The translations under genes and the position numbers were made by a program. The notes under the pieces were generated by a model. It saw only the letters and a program-made list of their open reading frames with translations, was not told the DNA's origin and searched no databases. Source: JABDKJ01 sp964609215 (GTDB lineage: Bacteria; Bacteroidota; Bacteroidia; Flavobacteriales_D; JABDKJ01). Taken from it: DNA of 64,000 nucleotides. Numbering within the stretch: the stretch's first letter is position 1; each line of letters begins with the position of its first letter. The stretch lies in the NCBI GenBank assembly GCA_964609215.1, contig CAZSQZ010000008.1:62001-126000 (forward strand). Reading direction: 5' to 3'. Positions 51,289-60,567 of this stretch are shown piece by piece.

Positions 51289-51849
51289 ATGCAACAGGAA
51301 ATAAGAAATACTGTTCAGGCCTTTAGAGAGGGGCATGTTGTCCTCTACCCTTCTGATACTATTTGGGGAATAGGTTGCGATGCTTGTAATGAAAAAGCGC
51401 TAAGCCAATTGCAAGCTTGCAAGCCTAGAAATAAGACCGGGTTCATCATCCTAGTATCCAATGATGGAATGTTGCAACGCTATGTAAAAACCATTCCTGA
51501 TGTTGCTTGGGAATTAATAGATAACAGTGAAAAACCAATGACCATTATTTACGATCAAGCGAATGGAATTGCGAATGGAATTGCAGCTGATGATGGTTCA
51601 ATAGCGGTAAGATTGGTTAAGAATGGATTTATCCACAAAGTCATTCATCAATTGGGAAGACCAATTACCTCCACTTCTGCCAATTTTTCAGGAGAACCCA
51701 GTCCAAAAAATTATGCGGATATTTCGCAAGACCTCATTGAAAAGATGGGTTATTGCGTTGCAGAAAACACGTATAAAAGCCTAAATTCACAGGCTTCATC
51801 TATTATTAAATTGTCGGAGAAGGGAGATGTTAAAATTATCAGAAGATAA
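51289..51849 (+). CDS. L-threonylcarbamoyladenylate synthase (YrdC/TsaC type)
   Basis: A 186-residue enzyme that makes the threonylcarbamoyl-AMP used for t6A37 tRNA modification. It has a single YrdC domain: VVLYPSDTIWGIGCDACNEK, KPRNKTGFIILVS (the K-x-R-x-K/T substrate motif) and RPITSTSANFSGEPSPKNYA. The Sua5 C-terminal domain is absent, so the bacterial TsaC form applies. It follows dapD with no gap and overlaps cca by 23 bases. Confidence 0.92.
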   Translation: MQQEIRNTVQAFREGHVVLYPSDTIWGIGCDACNEKALSQLQACKPRNKTGFIILVSNDGMLQRYVKTIPDVAWELIDNSEKPMTIIYDQANGIANGIAADDGSIAVRLVKNGFIHKVIHQLGRPITSTSANFSGEPSPKNYADISQDLIEKMGYCVAENTYKSLNSQASSIIKLSEKGDVKIIRR

Positions 51850-53269
51850 GGCCATAAGAGTTGAGCAAGCAATTCAACAAGATTTGATTCAACGCATTGC
51901 TCAGCACGTTCAGAAAATGGGTAAGGAAGCCTATTTGGTAGGTGGTTATGTGCGTGACTTATTGTTGGATAGACCTTGTAAAGACATTGATATTGTCTGC
52001 GTTGGCAGTGGAATAGATTTCGCCAGAGATTTAGCAGACAGACTGGATATAAAAAATGTCAACTACTTCAAAAATTTTGGAACGGCTATGTTCAAGGTAG
52101 ATGATATTGAGATTGAATGTGTAGGAGCTAGGAAAGAATCTTATAGAAGAGATTCGCGAAAGCCCATTGTTGAGGAAGGCAGCATTAAAGATGATCAACT
52201 GCGAAGAGATTTTAGAATCAATGCATTAGCCATTGGTTTAAATGCTAACAATTTCGGAGAGCTCATTGACCCTTTTGAAGGTCTTCTTGATCTGGAAAAT
52301 AAAATCATTCGCACACCATTAGACCCGGACCAAACCTTTTCAGATGATCCTCTACGGATGATGCGAGCCGTTCGTTTTGCCAATCAATTGAATTTCACCA
52401 TTGAAGATGAATGCTTTGCCTCTATTCGGAAAAATGCAAAACGTCTGGAAATAGTTTCTATGGAACGCATTATGACAGAGTTTAATAAAATTATGCTCTG
52501 CGATGTACCTTCTTTTGGAATAAAACTATTAGACCAATCAGGTCTTCTAAAGGAGTTCTTCCCAGAACTGCTGGATTTAAAGGGAGTGGATTGGAAAAAT
52601 GGTATTGGACACAAGGACAATTTCTATCATACGCTTCAAGTACTAGACAACATAACCGAAGGTGCTGGAGATAATTTGTATTTACGTTGGGCCGCACTTT
52701 TGCACGATATTGCGAAACCAGCTACTAAAAGATTCAACGATAAAAGCGGTTGGACATTTCACGGGCATGAAGACAAGGGAGCCCGAATGGTTCCTAAAAT
52801 TTTCAATCGCCTGAAAATGCCCAAGAACCAAAAGATGGAATATGTCAAGAAATTGGTACTACTCCATCTCCGCCCAATCGCACTAACCAAAAATGAAGTT
52901 ACCGATTCTGCGGTGCGCAGACTACTCTTTGAAGCAGGTGATGATATAGACGATTTAATGACCTTGTGTAGAGCAGATATTACCTCCAAAAACGAAGAAA
53001 AAGTAGAACGCTATCTAAGTAATTACGATATCGTAAAAGAGAAACTCATCGAAGTTGAAGCCAGCGACCAACTCAGAAACTGGCAGCCTCCTATTTCTGG
53101 AGAATTGATCATGCAAACGTTCAATTTAGCACCCTGTAAAACGGTAGGCGATATTAAAAAAGCAATACGCGAAGCCATTCTAGATGGCGAGATTTCCAAC
53201 AACTACGAAGAAGCTCATGCTTTTATGTTGAAGAAAGCCGAGGAGCTGGGTGTTTTCACTGAATCCTAA
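51827..53269 (+). CDS. cca: CCA tRNA nucleotidyltransferase with HD domain
   Basis: A 480-residue enzyme that adds or repairs the 3' CCA end of tRNAs. The class II nucleotidyltransferase head is EAYLVGGYVRDLLLDRPCKD followed by IDIV (catalytic Asp pair in DIDIV), with RRDFRINALAI and a DDPLRMMRAVRFANQL neck. A C-terminal HD phosphohydrolase region is present (LRWAALLHDIAKPATKRF). It overlaps the TsaC-type gene, which also acts on tRNA. Confidence 0.95.
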   Translation: MLKLSEDKAIRVEQAIQQDLIQRIAQHVQKMGKEAYLVGGYVRDLLLDRPCKDIDIVCVGSGIDFARDLADRLDIKNVNYFKNFGTAMFKVDDIEIECVGARKESYRRDSRKPIVEEGSIKDDQLRRDFRINALAIGLNANNFGELIDPFEGLLDLENKIIRTPLDPDQTFSDDPLRMMRAVRFANQLNFTIEDECFASIRKNAKRLEIVSMERIMTEFNKIMLCDVPSFGIKLLDQSGLLKEFFPELLDLKGVDWKNGIGHKDNFYHTLQVLDNITEGAGDNLYLRWAALLHDIAKPATKRFNDKSGWTFHGHEDKGARMVPKIFNRLKMPKNQKMEYVKKLVLLHLRPIALTKNEVTDSAVRRLLFEAGDDIDDLMTLCRADITSKNEEKVERYLSNYDIVKEKLIEVEASDQLRNWQPPISGELIMQTFNLAPCKTVGDIKKAIREAILDGEISNNYEEAHAFMLKKAEELGVFTES

Positions 53270-53428
53270 GGGTGTTTTTCACATAGAAAGGTGGGTTATT
53301 TGATTTTTCTTTCGGATTAAAGACAAAGGCTTTAAGAATTCAAATATGTAAATGAAATATTAGCTATTCCATTACTATTTGGTAGTTATGTCACACACAT
53401 TAACCTACAATCACAAACACACAACAAT

Positions 53429-54739
53429 ATGGAAACAGACATATATGAGCTTCAGCCTAGGCCTAGAGTAGTTCATGCTTCTGATAATGATGATATATAT
53501 CTTTCCATAGTCATTGGCAATGGGCAAATTGGAGGAAATATAGTCCTGAAGGGTGATCATTCAATCGCAAAAGGCAACTTAACAGAACCAGCATTCATTG
53601 GCAAAAGTGATGAACTCGAAGACATAGATGTATATTCAAATGTTCTAGATTCCAATAATGCCACGGATAAAGCGGTAATTACAACAACATTTGTAAATCA
53701 AGACAATGAGGTATTGTTCACCAAAATAGATAAAAGTGATATTCAGGAGGGTGGAATTTTAAGCTTTTGGGGTAAATACTCTATTAAAGTGATGGTTCTG
53801 CTCTTAGCAGCTTTTCTGTTTAACTGCCAAAATATGCTTGCCCAAGGTAACTCCGAATTCCACGAACTGGAAACACCTACTTCCCCCGGTTTCATTCTAT
53901 TGGATCAGACTCCTTCTTCTATTGAAAGTCCGACAACGCCTCAAGGTTTGGGATTAAGCCTGCTGGGCTTTCAGCAAAACGGAGGGGCATTGGAGTTCTC
54001 ACCTTTCTGGATTACCAATCATCCAAATTTTACTGCTGAAAAGTTGTATCAAAACAAATTTCCAATAGTTCAAAATTTTGCGGTTTCAGTGGCAGCAATT
54101 AGAACAGATACAACATCATTTTTAGCTGGAGGTTTTAGAAGCAAAATTTTTCAAACCTATGGAAGTACTTTAACAACTGAGTTAAACAATAAAAAAATTG
54201 AGATAGAAAATGAACTATCAAAGCCTCCGAAGTTAATCGACCTAGCGAGAGTTAAAAGACTATATCAGGAGTATGTAGATTTGACCGAAACACCCATTTT
54301 CACGATAGATTTAGCCGGAGCAATAGCTGCTGGTAGCATTACAAATTCATTTGATGATTTAGAAACTGCTAGAAAAGCAGTTTGGCTATCATTCAACTAT
54401 AGGCCAAAGGCAAAAGAGACTTATGGAACTCTATTGCTACGCTATATGGAAGCTAATGCAGGAATGGATCAAACAGAAACTATCGACAATGTTGATATTG
54501 GACTTAGAATAAATAGAGAAATTAAAGAATTTGCATTGTCAATTGAATACTTACAAAGGTTAAACATAGCAAATGAGGAATATGATAATTTCAGATTGGC
54601 TCTAGTTGGTAGTTACGAAATTAACGACCAAATCTACTTGACAACAACATTGGGAAAAAACTTCTCTGACGTTGATAACATAATTGCGCTAGCAGGAGTC
54701 AACTTTGGAATCTCCAATAACAAGGTTAAGGCATATTAG
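53429..54739 (+). CDS. Fusion of an unknown N-terminal domain to an internal signal peptide and exported domain
   Basis: A 436-residue frame. Residues 1-115 form a beta-rich domain without signal (DDIYLSIVIGNGQIGGNIVL, NATDKAVITTTFVNQDNEVL), similar in layout to a small domain of unknown function I have seen as a separate gene in Bacteroidota. Then comes YSIKVMVLLLAAFLFNCQNM and LAQ (about 117-139), which has the form of a signal peptide, and ~300 residues of exported type with barrel-like strands (IREFALSIEYLQRL-like, FRLALVGSYEINDQIYLTTT). An ATG at 53792 (Met122) could start a separate exported protein, so one mRNA may yield two products. Confidence 0.6.
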   Translation: METDIYELQPRPRVVHASDNDDIYLSIVIGNGQIGGNIVLKGDHSIAKGNLTEPAFIGKSDELEDIDVYSNVLDSNNATDKAVITTTFVNQDNEVLFTKIDKSDIQEGGILSFWGKYSIKVMVLLLAAFLFNCQNMLAQGNSEFHELETPTSPGFILLDQTPSSIESPTTPQGLGLSLLGFQQNGGALEFSPFWITNHPNFTAEKLYQNKFPIVQNFAVSVAAIRTDTTSFLAGGFRSKIFQTYGSTLTTELNNKKIEIENELSKPPKLIDLARVKRLYQEYVDLTETPIFTIDLAGAIAAGSITNSFDDLETARKAVWLSFNYRPKAKETYGTLLLRYMEANAGMDQTETIDNVDIGLRINREIKEFALSIEYLQRLNIANEEYDNFRLALVGSYEINDQIYLTTTLGKNFSDVDNIIALAGVNFGISNNKVKAY

Positions 54740-54831
54740 AAAAAGTTGAATCTACCTACAAAATATATAATAGTGAGGAAAAGTCAGTCAACTGAATTTA
54801 AAATAAAAATCAATAATTAATACCTAAAATA

Positions 54832-55170
54832 ATGAATTCAATCAAAAGCATTCAAGACCTGAAACAAAAAATCAAATCTGATTCAGATTTTGTAGAACGT
54901 CTGGTAAAGGACCCAATCAGTACACTTGAAAAGGAAACAAATCCAATCAGCAATCCTAAAGTATTTAAAATAGTACTGTATTTCGTTGGTATTGCTCTTA
55001 TATTTTGTTTGGTTATTGCCGCAATAATCGCTCTTTCTGATCCAGTTGAATTTCAGAATGCTGATGGAAAAATCTTCACAGAAAAAAAAGAAGTAGACCA
55101 GTTTTTTGTGATGATAGGATCCGCGGCCATAGGTGCATTAGCTGGATTATTAGTGCCAAGGCCAGATTAA
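54832..55170 (+). CDS. Small hypothetical membrane protein
   Basis: A 112-residue protein with an N-terminal helical region (IKSIQDLKQKIKSDSDFVER through LVKDPISTLEKE), one membrane helix (VLYFVGIALIFCLVIAAII) and a glycine-rich second hydrophobic stretch near the C-terminus (MIGSAAIGALAGLLVPRPD). The N-terminal part has a leader-peptide-like look (dP near residue 28), but no maturase is nearby. It abuts the next gene without a gap. Confidence 0.65.
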   Translation: MNSIKSIQDLKQKIKSDSDFVERLVKDPISTLEKETNPISNPKVFKIVLYFVGIALIFCLVIAAIIALSDPVEFQNADGKIFTEKKEVDQFFVMIGSAAIGALAGLLVPRPD

Positions 55171-55485
55171 ATGAAGGAGTTATTTATTATCATAAGATTT
55201 CCAATTTTTCTAATAGGCCTTGGAATAGTTATAATCTATAGTATTCCATTAGCAATACTTGGTTTGGTTCTAACACCTATTTTGCTTGGGATTATTTGGA
55301 CATGGTATTTTATTACCTCTCCAATAATGCTAGTTTGGTGCGCTCTTCACAATGATAAAAACGCAATTAAAGAACATTGGGCAAATGTCGAAAACGGACT
55401 TGAAATTTCCGCATCTTATGATTCTATTCTTTCATGGTTCATGGAACAGTATACAAACATTTACGATTGGCTTATTGGAAATTAA
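55171..55485 (+). CDS. Small hypothetical membrane protein
   Basis: A 104-residue protein with two hydrophobic helices (FPIFLIGLGIVIIYSIPLAI and GLVLTPILLGIIWTWYFITS) and a charged C-terminal third with SWFMEQYTNIYDWLIGN. The start codon directly follows the stop of the previous gene, so the pair is probably co-translated. No family is recognised. Confidence 0.65.
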   Translation: MKELFIIIRFPIFLIGLGIVIIYSIPLAILGLVLTPILLGIIWTWYFITSPIMLVWCALHNDKNAIKEHWANVENGLEISASYDSILSWFMEQYTNIYDWLIGN

Positions 55486-55510
55486 ATTATTAGTCTTAAG
55501 AACAGAATCA

Positions 55511-56095
55511 ATGAAAAAAATAACAACCTCCCTACTTCTCTTCTTATTCACAATTAGCTCATTTTCCCAAAGCAACTCTGAACATCTCACATTTAAAGGA
55601 GTTCCTATTGATGGAACTTTAAGTGAGTATGTCATGGAAATGAAAAAAGCAGGATTTACTCTTGTCGAAACTAAAGATGGAATCGCAATTCTAGAAGGTG
55701 ATTTTGCTGCTTATAAAGATTGCGCTATTGGCATTGTTACCTTAAAGCAAAAAGATCTAGTAAGTAAAATAACTGTTGTATTTCCAGATCATGACACTTG
55801 GTCTTCTCTTTCCACCAACTATTACAATTTAAAAGAATTGCTCACCGAAAAATATGGAGAACCTGTTGAGAACAAAGAGAAATTCGATACCAGTAGCCAA
55901 CCTGATGATGACTATTCAAAAATGTTTCAAGTTCAATTTAACAACTGCATATATTATACGACTTACGAAACCGAAAATGGAAGCATTCAATTATCAATTG
56001 ACCATGAAGGTGTAAGCAATTGTTTTGTGAGACTAACCTACTTCGACAAAACAAACAGCGAAATAATTCGCGCAAAAGCTTTGGATGATCTGTAA
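55511..56095 (+). CDS. Exported hypothetical protein
   Basis: A 194-residue protein. The ATG at 55511 gives a signal peptide (KKITTSLLLFLFTISSFSQS); the open frame extends upstream into the previous gene but that part is not credible. The mature part is a small alpha/beta domain, with FKGVPIDGTLSEYVMEMKKA and LKELLTEKYGEPVENKEKF, resembling exported stress- or envelope-related proteins without an assigned family. Confidence 0.65.
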   Translation: MKKITTSLLLFLFTISSFSQSNSEHLTFKGVPIDGTLSEYVMEMKKAGFTLVETKDGIAILEGDFAAYKDCAIGIVTLKQKDLVSKITVVFPDHDTWSSLSTNYYNLKELLTEKYGEPVENKEKFDTSSQPDDDYSKMFQVQFNNCIYYTTYETENGSIQLSIDHEGVSNCFVRLTYFDKTNSEIIRAKALDDL

Positions 56096-56144
56096 GTAAA
56101 TTGCAGATAAATTATTCGTAATTTAAAGCTATAAATATGAAGAA

Positions 56145-56522
56145 ATGAAACTTCAAGTTTACATTCTATTTTCACTAATCATTTTTTGTAGTCAATGCAC
56201 ACCTAATGAGAACAGCTTCAATTGGAGCGCTAATTCTCAAAAAGATGGTTTTACTAAAATGTATTATTCTCATTCAAAAAATTTAAAGTTTGAGGGGCAT
56301 TTAAAAAATAGTTTACCTCATGGTTTTTGCAAATTTTATTATGAAAGTGGAGGCTTAAAATCTGAAGCACATTATGAAATGGGAGAACAAAATGGTTTTT
56401 CAAAAAGCTATTTTGAAAACGGGAAGGTAGAAGCTGAAGGACATTTTAAAAACAATAATAAAACAGGTTACTGGAAATACTATTATAAAAACGGAGAATT
56501 AAAAAATGAGAAAAACTATTAA
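56145..56522 (+). CDS. MORN-repeat (YwqK-like) lipoprotein
   Basis: A 125-residue protein with a lipoprotein-type signal (VYILFSLIIFCSQC) and about three MORN-variant repeats of ~22 residues (LKFEGHLKNSLPHGFCKFYY, LKSEAHYEMGEQNGFSKSYF, VEAEGHFKNNNKTGYWKYYY). Such repeats are annotated as toxin-antitoxin YwqK-family antitoxins in some databases, but no toxin is adjacent and the lipidation signal argues for an envelope role. Confidence 0.75.
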   Translation: MKLQVYILFSLIIFCSQCTPNENSFNWSANSQKDGFTKMYYSHSKNLKFEGHLKNSLPHGFCKFYYESGGLKSEAHYEMGEQNGFSKSYFENGKVEAEGHFKNNNKTGYWKYYYKNGELKNEKNY

Positions 56523-56574
56523 ACCGTTCACTTAGTAGTTGCCTAGAAATGAATTTTTTAAATACTTTCTATCC

Positions 56575-58026
56575 ATGAATAAAAAAGACACACTTACCAA
56601 TTGCCATGCACATATTTTCACCATTGATCATGTGCCCAATAAATTTGGCAAGGGACTTTTACCTTTCCCATTTTACCATATCATCACCATTAAATTTATC
56701 AAGTGGTACTACACCAATTTAACTGAGCGAGGAAGTAAAAAATATAGGGCTTTTAGACACAATCTAAGAAAGGTAAAGTTCTTCATTTTTCGCGTTTTAA
56801 AATTTACCATTGTCCTCTGGCCTATTTATAAATTGATTGCAAGCATCCTCAAATGGTTCTTTTCCATTCTTACTAATTTCTTGACCATTGATGCTATCTT
56901 CAGTAAGGAGATGAAATCTCTCTACTACAGATACCTTACTATGGGTAGATACTCTACCAAATACAAAACCCAATCCAAAATCTTTAATTATCTTTTAAAA
57001 AACTACCCTCCAGGTACCAATCATGTCATACTAAGCATGGACATGGATTATATGGAAGCTGGTGAGGCTATTATACCTTATTTGGATCAAATTGAAGACC
57101 TAAGAAAATTGGGAAGAAAGAAAGTACAGTTAAAACCTTTTGTTTTTGCAGATCCCAGAAGAATTAAAGAAAGTCAATCCAAGCAAGGCATGGATAATTA
57201 CTTTAAGTATTTGCGTAAGCATCTTTCTGAAAAATCCTTTTCCGGTATTAAAATGTATCCTGCCTTGGGCTATTATCCCTTTGACAAAGATTTAATTGAA
57301 CTCTATAAATTTGCTCAAGAAAAACAGGTTCCAATAATGACGCATTGCATTAAGGGAACTGTATTTTATAGGGGCAAAAAGAAGAAGGAATGGGCTAAAC
57401 ATGAGATTCTAAAATATCCATCTAAAGATCAGAAAATGATTCCTATTCCTCTACCTCAAAAAGACAATGCCGAATTCTCTACAAATTTTACACACCCCTT
57501 AAATTATGAATGCTTACTCAATCCAGAATTGTTATCGGAATACCTTGGCGAACCATGCGATTTAAGTAAACTAAAAATCTGTCTGGCTCATTTTGGGGGC
57601 ACCGAAGAATGGGAAAAATATAGGAAAGACGCATGGAACAATTACAATAACAACATCTCTCCTACTTCCAGACAGGAATACCTGAAAAGTCCGTATAAAA
57701 ACACCTTGAATCATGGAAGTAAACGAACAATATGGTGGAATGCAAGTTGGTTATCCATTATCTATGACCTTATTGTGAAGTACGATAATGTTTATACCGA
57801 TATCAGCTTTATCCTATACAACCAAGAGTTATTTCCTATGTTGAAATATCTACTTAATGATCCTAAAGTAAAGCATCGCATTCTCTTTGGTACCGACTTC
57901 TATGTGGTTTCACAAAAGGGCTTGGACAAAGATTTGTATCAGGGTATTCGAAGTTATTTGGGTGAGGATCTTTTTCGTCTCATTGCTGTTGAAAATCCCA
58001 AGCATTATTTAGCTACAAGAAAGTAG
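56575..58026 (+). CDS. Amidohydrolase-type metal-dependent hydrolase
   Basis: A 483-residue TIM-barrel enzyme of the amidohydrolase_2 type. I use the ATG at 56575 (MNKKDTLTNCHAHIFTIDHV); a TTG at 56539 would add 12 residues. Metal-binding motifs are NCHAH near the N-terminus, IMTHC, CLAHFGG and ILFGTDFYV, in the usual order. An inserted hydrophobic stretch at about 70-110 (FTIVLWPIYKLIASILKWFF) suggests membrane association, which is unusual for the family. The substrate is unknown. Confidence 0.75.
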   Translation: MNKKDTLTNCHAHIFTIDHVPNKFGKGLLPFPFYHIITIKFIKWYYTNLTERGSKKYRAFRHNLRKVKFFIFRVLKFTIVLWPIYKLIASILKWFFSILTNFLTIDAIFSKEMKSLYYRYLTMGRYSTKYKTQSKIFNYLLKNYPPGTNHVILSMDMDYMEAGEAIIPYLDQIEDLRKLGRKKVQLKPFVFADPRRIKESQSKQGMDNYFKYLRKHLSEKSFSGIKMYPALGYYPFDKDLIELYKFAQEKQVPIMTHCIKGTVFYRGKKKKEWAKHEILKYPSKDQKMIPIPLPQKDNAEFSTNFTHPLNYECLLNPELLSEYLGEPCDLSKLKICLAHFGGTEEWEKYRKDAWNNYNNNISPTSRQEYLKSPYKNTLNHGSKRTIWWNASWLSIIYDLIVKYDNVYTDISFILYNQELFPMLKYLLNDPKVKHRILFGTDFYVVSQKGLDKDLYQGIRSYLGEDLFRLIAVENPKHYLATRK

Positions 58027-58229
58027 AGGTTGGTCTTTTTAATTTCAGTCTTAAGGGATATTAATCTTTAGCTAGATAACAAGAAAACTGTTTCTCTCTA
58101 CTTTATTGAAAAAATTAAGAAGGGTTTTCTCAGAACTGTGCAGCAAGTACAAAGGATTTATCCTGAAAATACTTGTAAATGAATTATAGAAGGGTTTTAT
58201 TCACAGCAGCCAATTCTTGAGGTTCTTAA

Positions 58230-59096
58230 ATGAAAAGGAAAATTCTTGACATATTTAGATTGATTTGGAAAATTCCCATTCTCGAAAAGATGTTGGCTTC
58301 ATGGACTTTTGACAAAACTACGGATCAATGGATTACCAAGTTTCCTCCGAATTGCTATCAATACTCAAAAAATTCTGTACGCGAAGTTGAAAGGAATGGA
58401 GTCAATTATATTCTGGATTTATCGGATATGGTGGATTGGCACATCTATTTTGGTTTCAAAGAAATAGCGAGACAGGAATTACTTGGAATGATGAATAAGG
58501 GTGACACTATCATTGATATTGGGGCCAATGTTGGTGATGTTAGTTTACATGCTGCTAAAATTATTGGGGATAAAGGAAAAGTTCATTCATTTGAGCCAGA
58601 TCCTAGTAATTTTCAACGTTTATCCAAAAACCTGAAAAGCAACCATTTTTCCAATATTGTATTGAATAATTTAGGCCTTGGGAACGAGAAAGGCTCTTTT
58701 AATCTGGCTATAGTAAGAGAAGGGAATCAAGGTATGAATAGAATAGTTGCTAGTGATGCAAGCGATATAAATTCTAATCAAATAGACGTGATTACACTGG
58801 ATTCTTATGTTCGAGAAAACGACTTGAAAAAAGTAAATTTGATTAAAATAGATGTAGAAGGGTTTGAAATGAATGTCTTAAAGGGCAGTAAAGAAGTAAT
58901 AAATGCATTTCGACCTTCCTTCTTCATTGAACTGGATGATTCTAATTTAAGAGAACAAGGTTCTTCTGCAAAAGAGTTGGTTGAACTTTTGGAGGGCTAT
59001 GATTATCAAATTAGAAATGCGGAAAGTAAAGAACAAATTACTCCAGCATCCAATTTTCAAAATTGCCATTTTGATATTATCGCCTCTCAGCCCTAG
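58230..59096 (+). CDS. FkbM-family SAM-dependent methyltransferase
   Basis: A 288-residue methyltransferase. The SAM-binding motif is GDTIIDIGANVGDVSLHAAK, followed by VHSFEPDPSNFQRLSKNL and the FkbM-type VNLIKIDVEGFEMNVLKGSK and FFIELDDSNLREQG. FkbM enzymes O-methylate sugars or other hydroxyls. No glycosyltransferase cluster adjoins it; a preceding ~200-bp gap (58027-58229) shows no recognisable feature. Confidence 0.88.
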   Translation: MKRKILDIFRLIWKIPILEKMLASWTFDKTTDQWITKFPPNCYQYSKNSVREVERNGVNYILDLSDMVDWHIYFGFKEIARQELLGMMNKGDTIIDIGANVGDVSLHAAKIIGDKGKVHSFEPDPSNFQRLSKNLKSNHFSNIVLNNLGLGNEKGSFNLAIVREGNQGMNRIVASDASDINSNQIDVITLDSYVRENDLKKVNLIKIDVEGFEMNVLKGSKEVINAFRPSFFIELDDSNLREQGSSAKELVELLEGYDYQIRNAESKEQITPASNFQNCHFDIIASQP

Positions 59097-59161
59097 TAAA
59101 TCTTTTCATTGAAATTTCAACAAAGCAATTTTAGATACGCTCTAATCCTTAAATTAGCCCC

Positions 59162-59698
59162 ATGAAAGTCTTTAAATTTAGAGTAGTTCTAGACGGTAAG
59201 GAAATTGTTTTTAGAGATGTGGTCTTAGATCCTAGTTGCTCTCTTGAGGATTTTCATAATACTATTCTAAATAGTTATGCCTTTAGCGGTCAGCAAATGG
59301 CTTCTTTCTACCGCAGCAATGATAATTGGGATAGAGGAGAAGAATTTCCGCTCATGGATATGTTTGAAAAAGAGGGTGAAGGGAAATTGATGAAAGAGAC
59401 TATTCTAAGCGAAGTTTTCGAACAGGCTGGCGATAAATTTCTATATATCTATGATTTTCTGAACATGAAAATTTTTATGATTGAAATGATGGGTATTGAA
59501 GATTTTGCTGATGATGCACAATTACCCCAAGTGGTTTCTGAATTTGGTACTCCCCCATCTGAATCGGCAGAGATGGATCTGGCTGAATTTAAATTGGATG
59601 AAGACCCAATGGCGGGAATAGGTGATGATCCTTTTGGAGATGCTGGTGATGATTGGGACATGGAGAGTTTTGAGGATATCGACAATCTGGATATTTAA
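59162..59698 (+). CDS. PRiA4_ORF3-like (IS1096 TnpR-type) protein
   Basis: A 178-residue protein. The N-terminal ~115 residues fit the plasmid pRiA4b ORF-3 fold: FKFRVVLDGKEIVFRDVVLD, LEDFHNTILNSYAFSGQQMA, SEVFEQAGDKFLYIYDFLN. The C-terminal ~50 residues are acidic (DDPFGDAGDDWDMESFED). Despite the transposon-linked family name, no transposase is nearby and it looks chromosomal. Its stop overlaps the miaA start by one base. Confidence 0.78.
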   Translation: MKVFKFRVVLDGKEIVFRDVVLDPSCSLEDFHNTILNSYAFSGQQMASFYRSNDNWDRGEEFPLMDMFEKEGEGKLMKETILSEVFEQAGDKFLYIYDFLNMKIFMIEMMGIEDFADDAQLPQVVSEFGTPPSESAEMDLAEFKLDEDPMAGIGDDPFGDAGDDWDMESFEDIDNLDI

Positions 59699-60567
59699 TG
59701 CCTGAATTAATTGTTATTGCTGGCCCTACTGCATCTGGCAAAACATCTATGGCGATTGATGTTGCTAAGCATTTTAAAACGGAAATAATCTCCGCGGACA
59801 GCCGACAATTTTATCGTGAAATGGAAATTGGGACAGCTAAACCCAATGCTGCTGAAAGAGCAGAGGTTAAACATTATTTCGTAGACAATTTGAGTATTCA
59901 TGACGAATATTCCGCAGGGCACTTTGAACGAGAGGTTCTCAGCTTTCTGGATGAATATTTTAAGAAAGCCGATAAAATGGTAATGGCTGGTGGATCGGGA
60001 ATGTTCATAGATGCAGTTTGCTATGGCTTTGATTATGTGCCTCGAGACCTTGAGATTCGCAAGTCATTGAATAAGGAACTACAAACCAAAGGCTTGGACA
60101 GTTTAGTTAAGGAACTGAAAGACATAGACCCCGTTCATTATGAAAAAGTTGACCGAGCTAACCCTCAAAGAGTAATCAGGGCCATTGAAGTTTTCCGTTG
60201 TTCGAGCCGTCCATTTTCTTCTTATCATTCCAAGGAAAAAACGAAAAGAGCTTTCGATATTTCATATCATGCCATAGAAATGAATCGAGAGCTTTTATAT
60301 GAGAGAATCAACCAAAGAACAGATATCATGTTAGATGCCGGATGGTTGGATGAGGCAAAAGAGCTCTACCCATTTAAAGACTTGAACGCTTTGAATACTG
60401 TAGGTTATAAAGATCTTTTTGCATTCATAGAAGGAAAATTTTCTTGGGAAGAATGTGTAGAGGAAATCAAAAAAAATACACGCAGATACGCCAAGAGACA
60501 GGAAACCTGGTTAAAGAGAAATGAGGAGGTTAAATGGGTGAAATCTAAAGCTGAAATATTACGTTAA
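59698..60567 (+). CDS. miaA: tRNA dimethylallyltransferase
   Basis: A 289-residue enzyme that adds the dimethylallyl group to A37 of tRNAs reading UNN codons. It has the P-loop AGPTASGKTSMAIDVAKHF, the substrate segment ISADSRQFYREMEIGTAKPN and the conserved VGYKDLFAFIEGKFSWEECV with RRYAKRQETWLKRN. It overlaps the preceding gene (TAATG) and converges on the Pmp3-like gene with a four-base overlap. Confidence 0.97.
   Translation: MPELIVIAGPTASGKTSMAIDVAKHFKTEIISADSRQFYREMEIGTAKPNAAERAEVKHYFVDNLSIHDEYSAGHFEREVLSFLDEYFKKADKMVMAGGSGMFIDAVCYGFDYVPRDLEIRKSLNKELQTKGLDSLVKELKDIDPVHYEKVDRANPQRVIRAIEVFRCSSRPFSSYHSKEKTKRAFDISYHAIEMNRELLYERINQRTDIMLDAGWLDEAKELYPFKDLNALNTVGYKDLFAFIEGKFSWEECVEEIKKNTRRYAKRQETWLKRNEEVKWVKSKAEILR

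Noticed and set aside
51827..51849. Later start for cca to avoid the 23-base overlap
   Set aside because: No suitable later start precedes the conserved EAYLVGGYVRD segment without removing family-typical N-terminal residues.
54832..55170. Leader peptide of a ribosomal natural product (NHLP/Nif11-like)
   Set aside because: The N-terminal resemblance is weak, the protein has a membrane helix, and no maturation enzymes are nearby.
56145..56522. Antitoxin of a toxin-antitoxin pair (YwqK annotation)
   Set aside because: There is no adjacent toxin candidate and the protein has a lipoprotein signal.
59162..59698. Transposon resolvase (IS1096 TnpR)
   Set aside because: The fold match is to the pRiA4b ORF-3 family only; there is no transposase, terminal repeat or recombinase active site.
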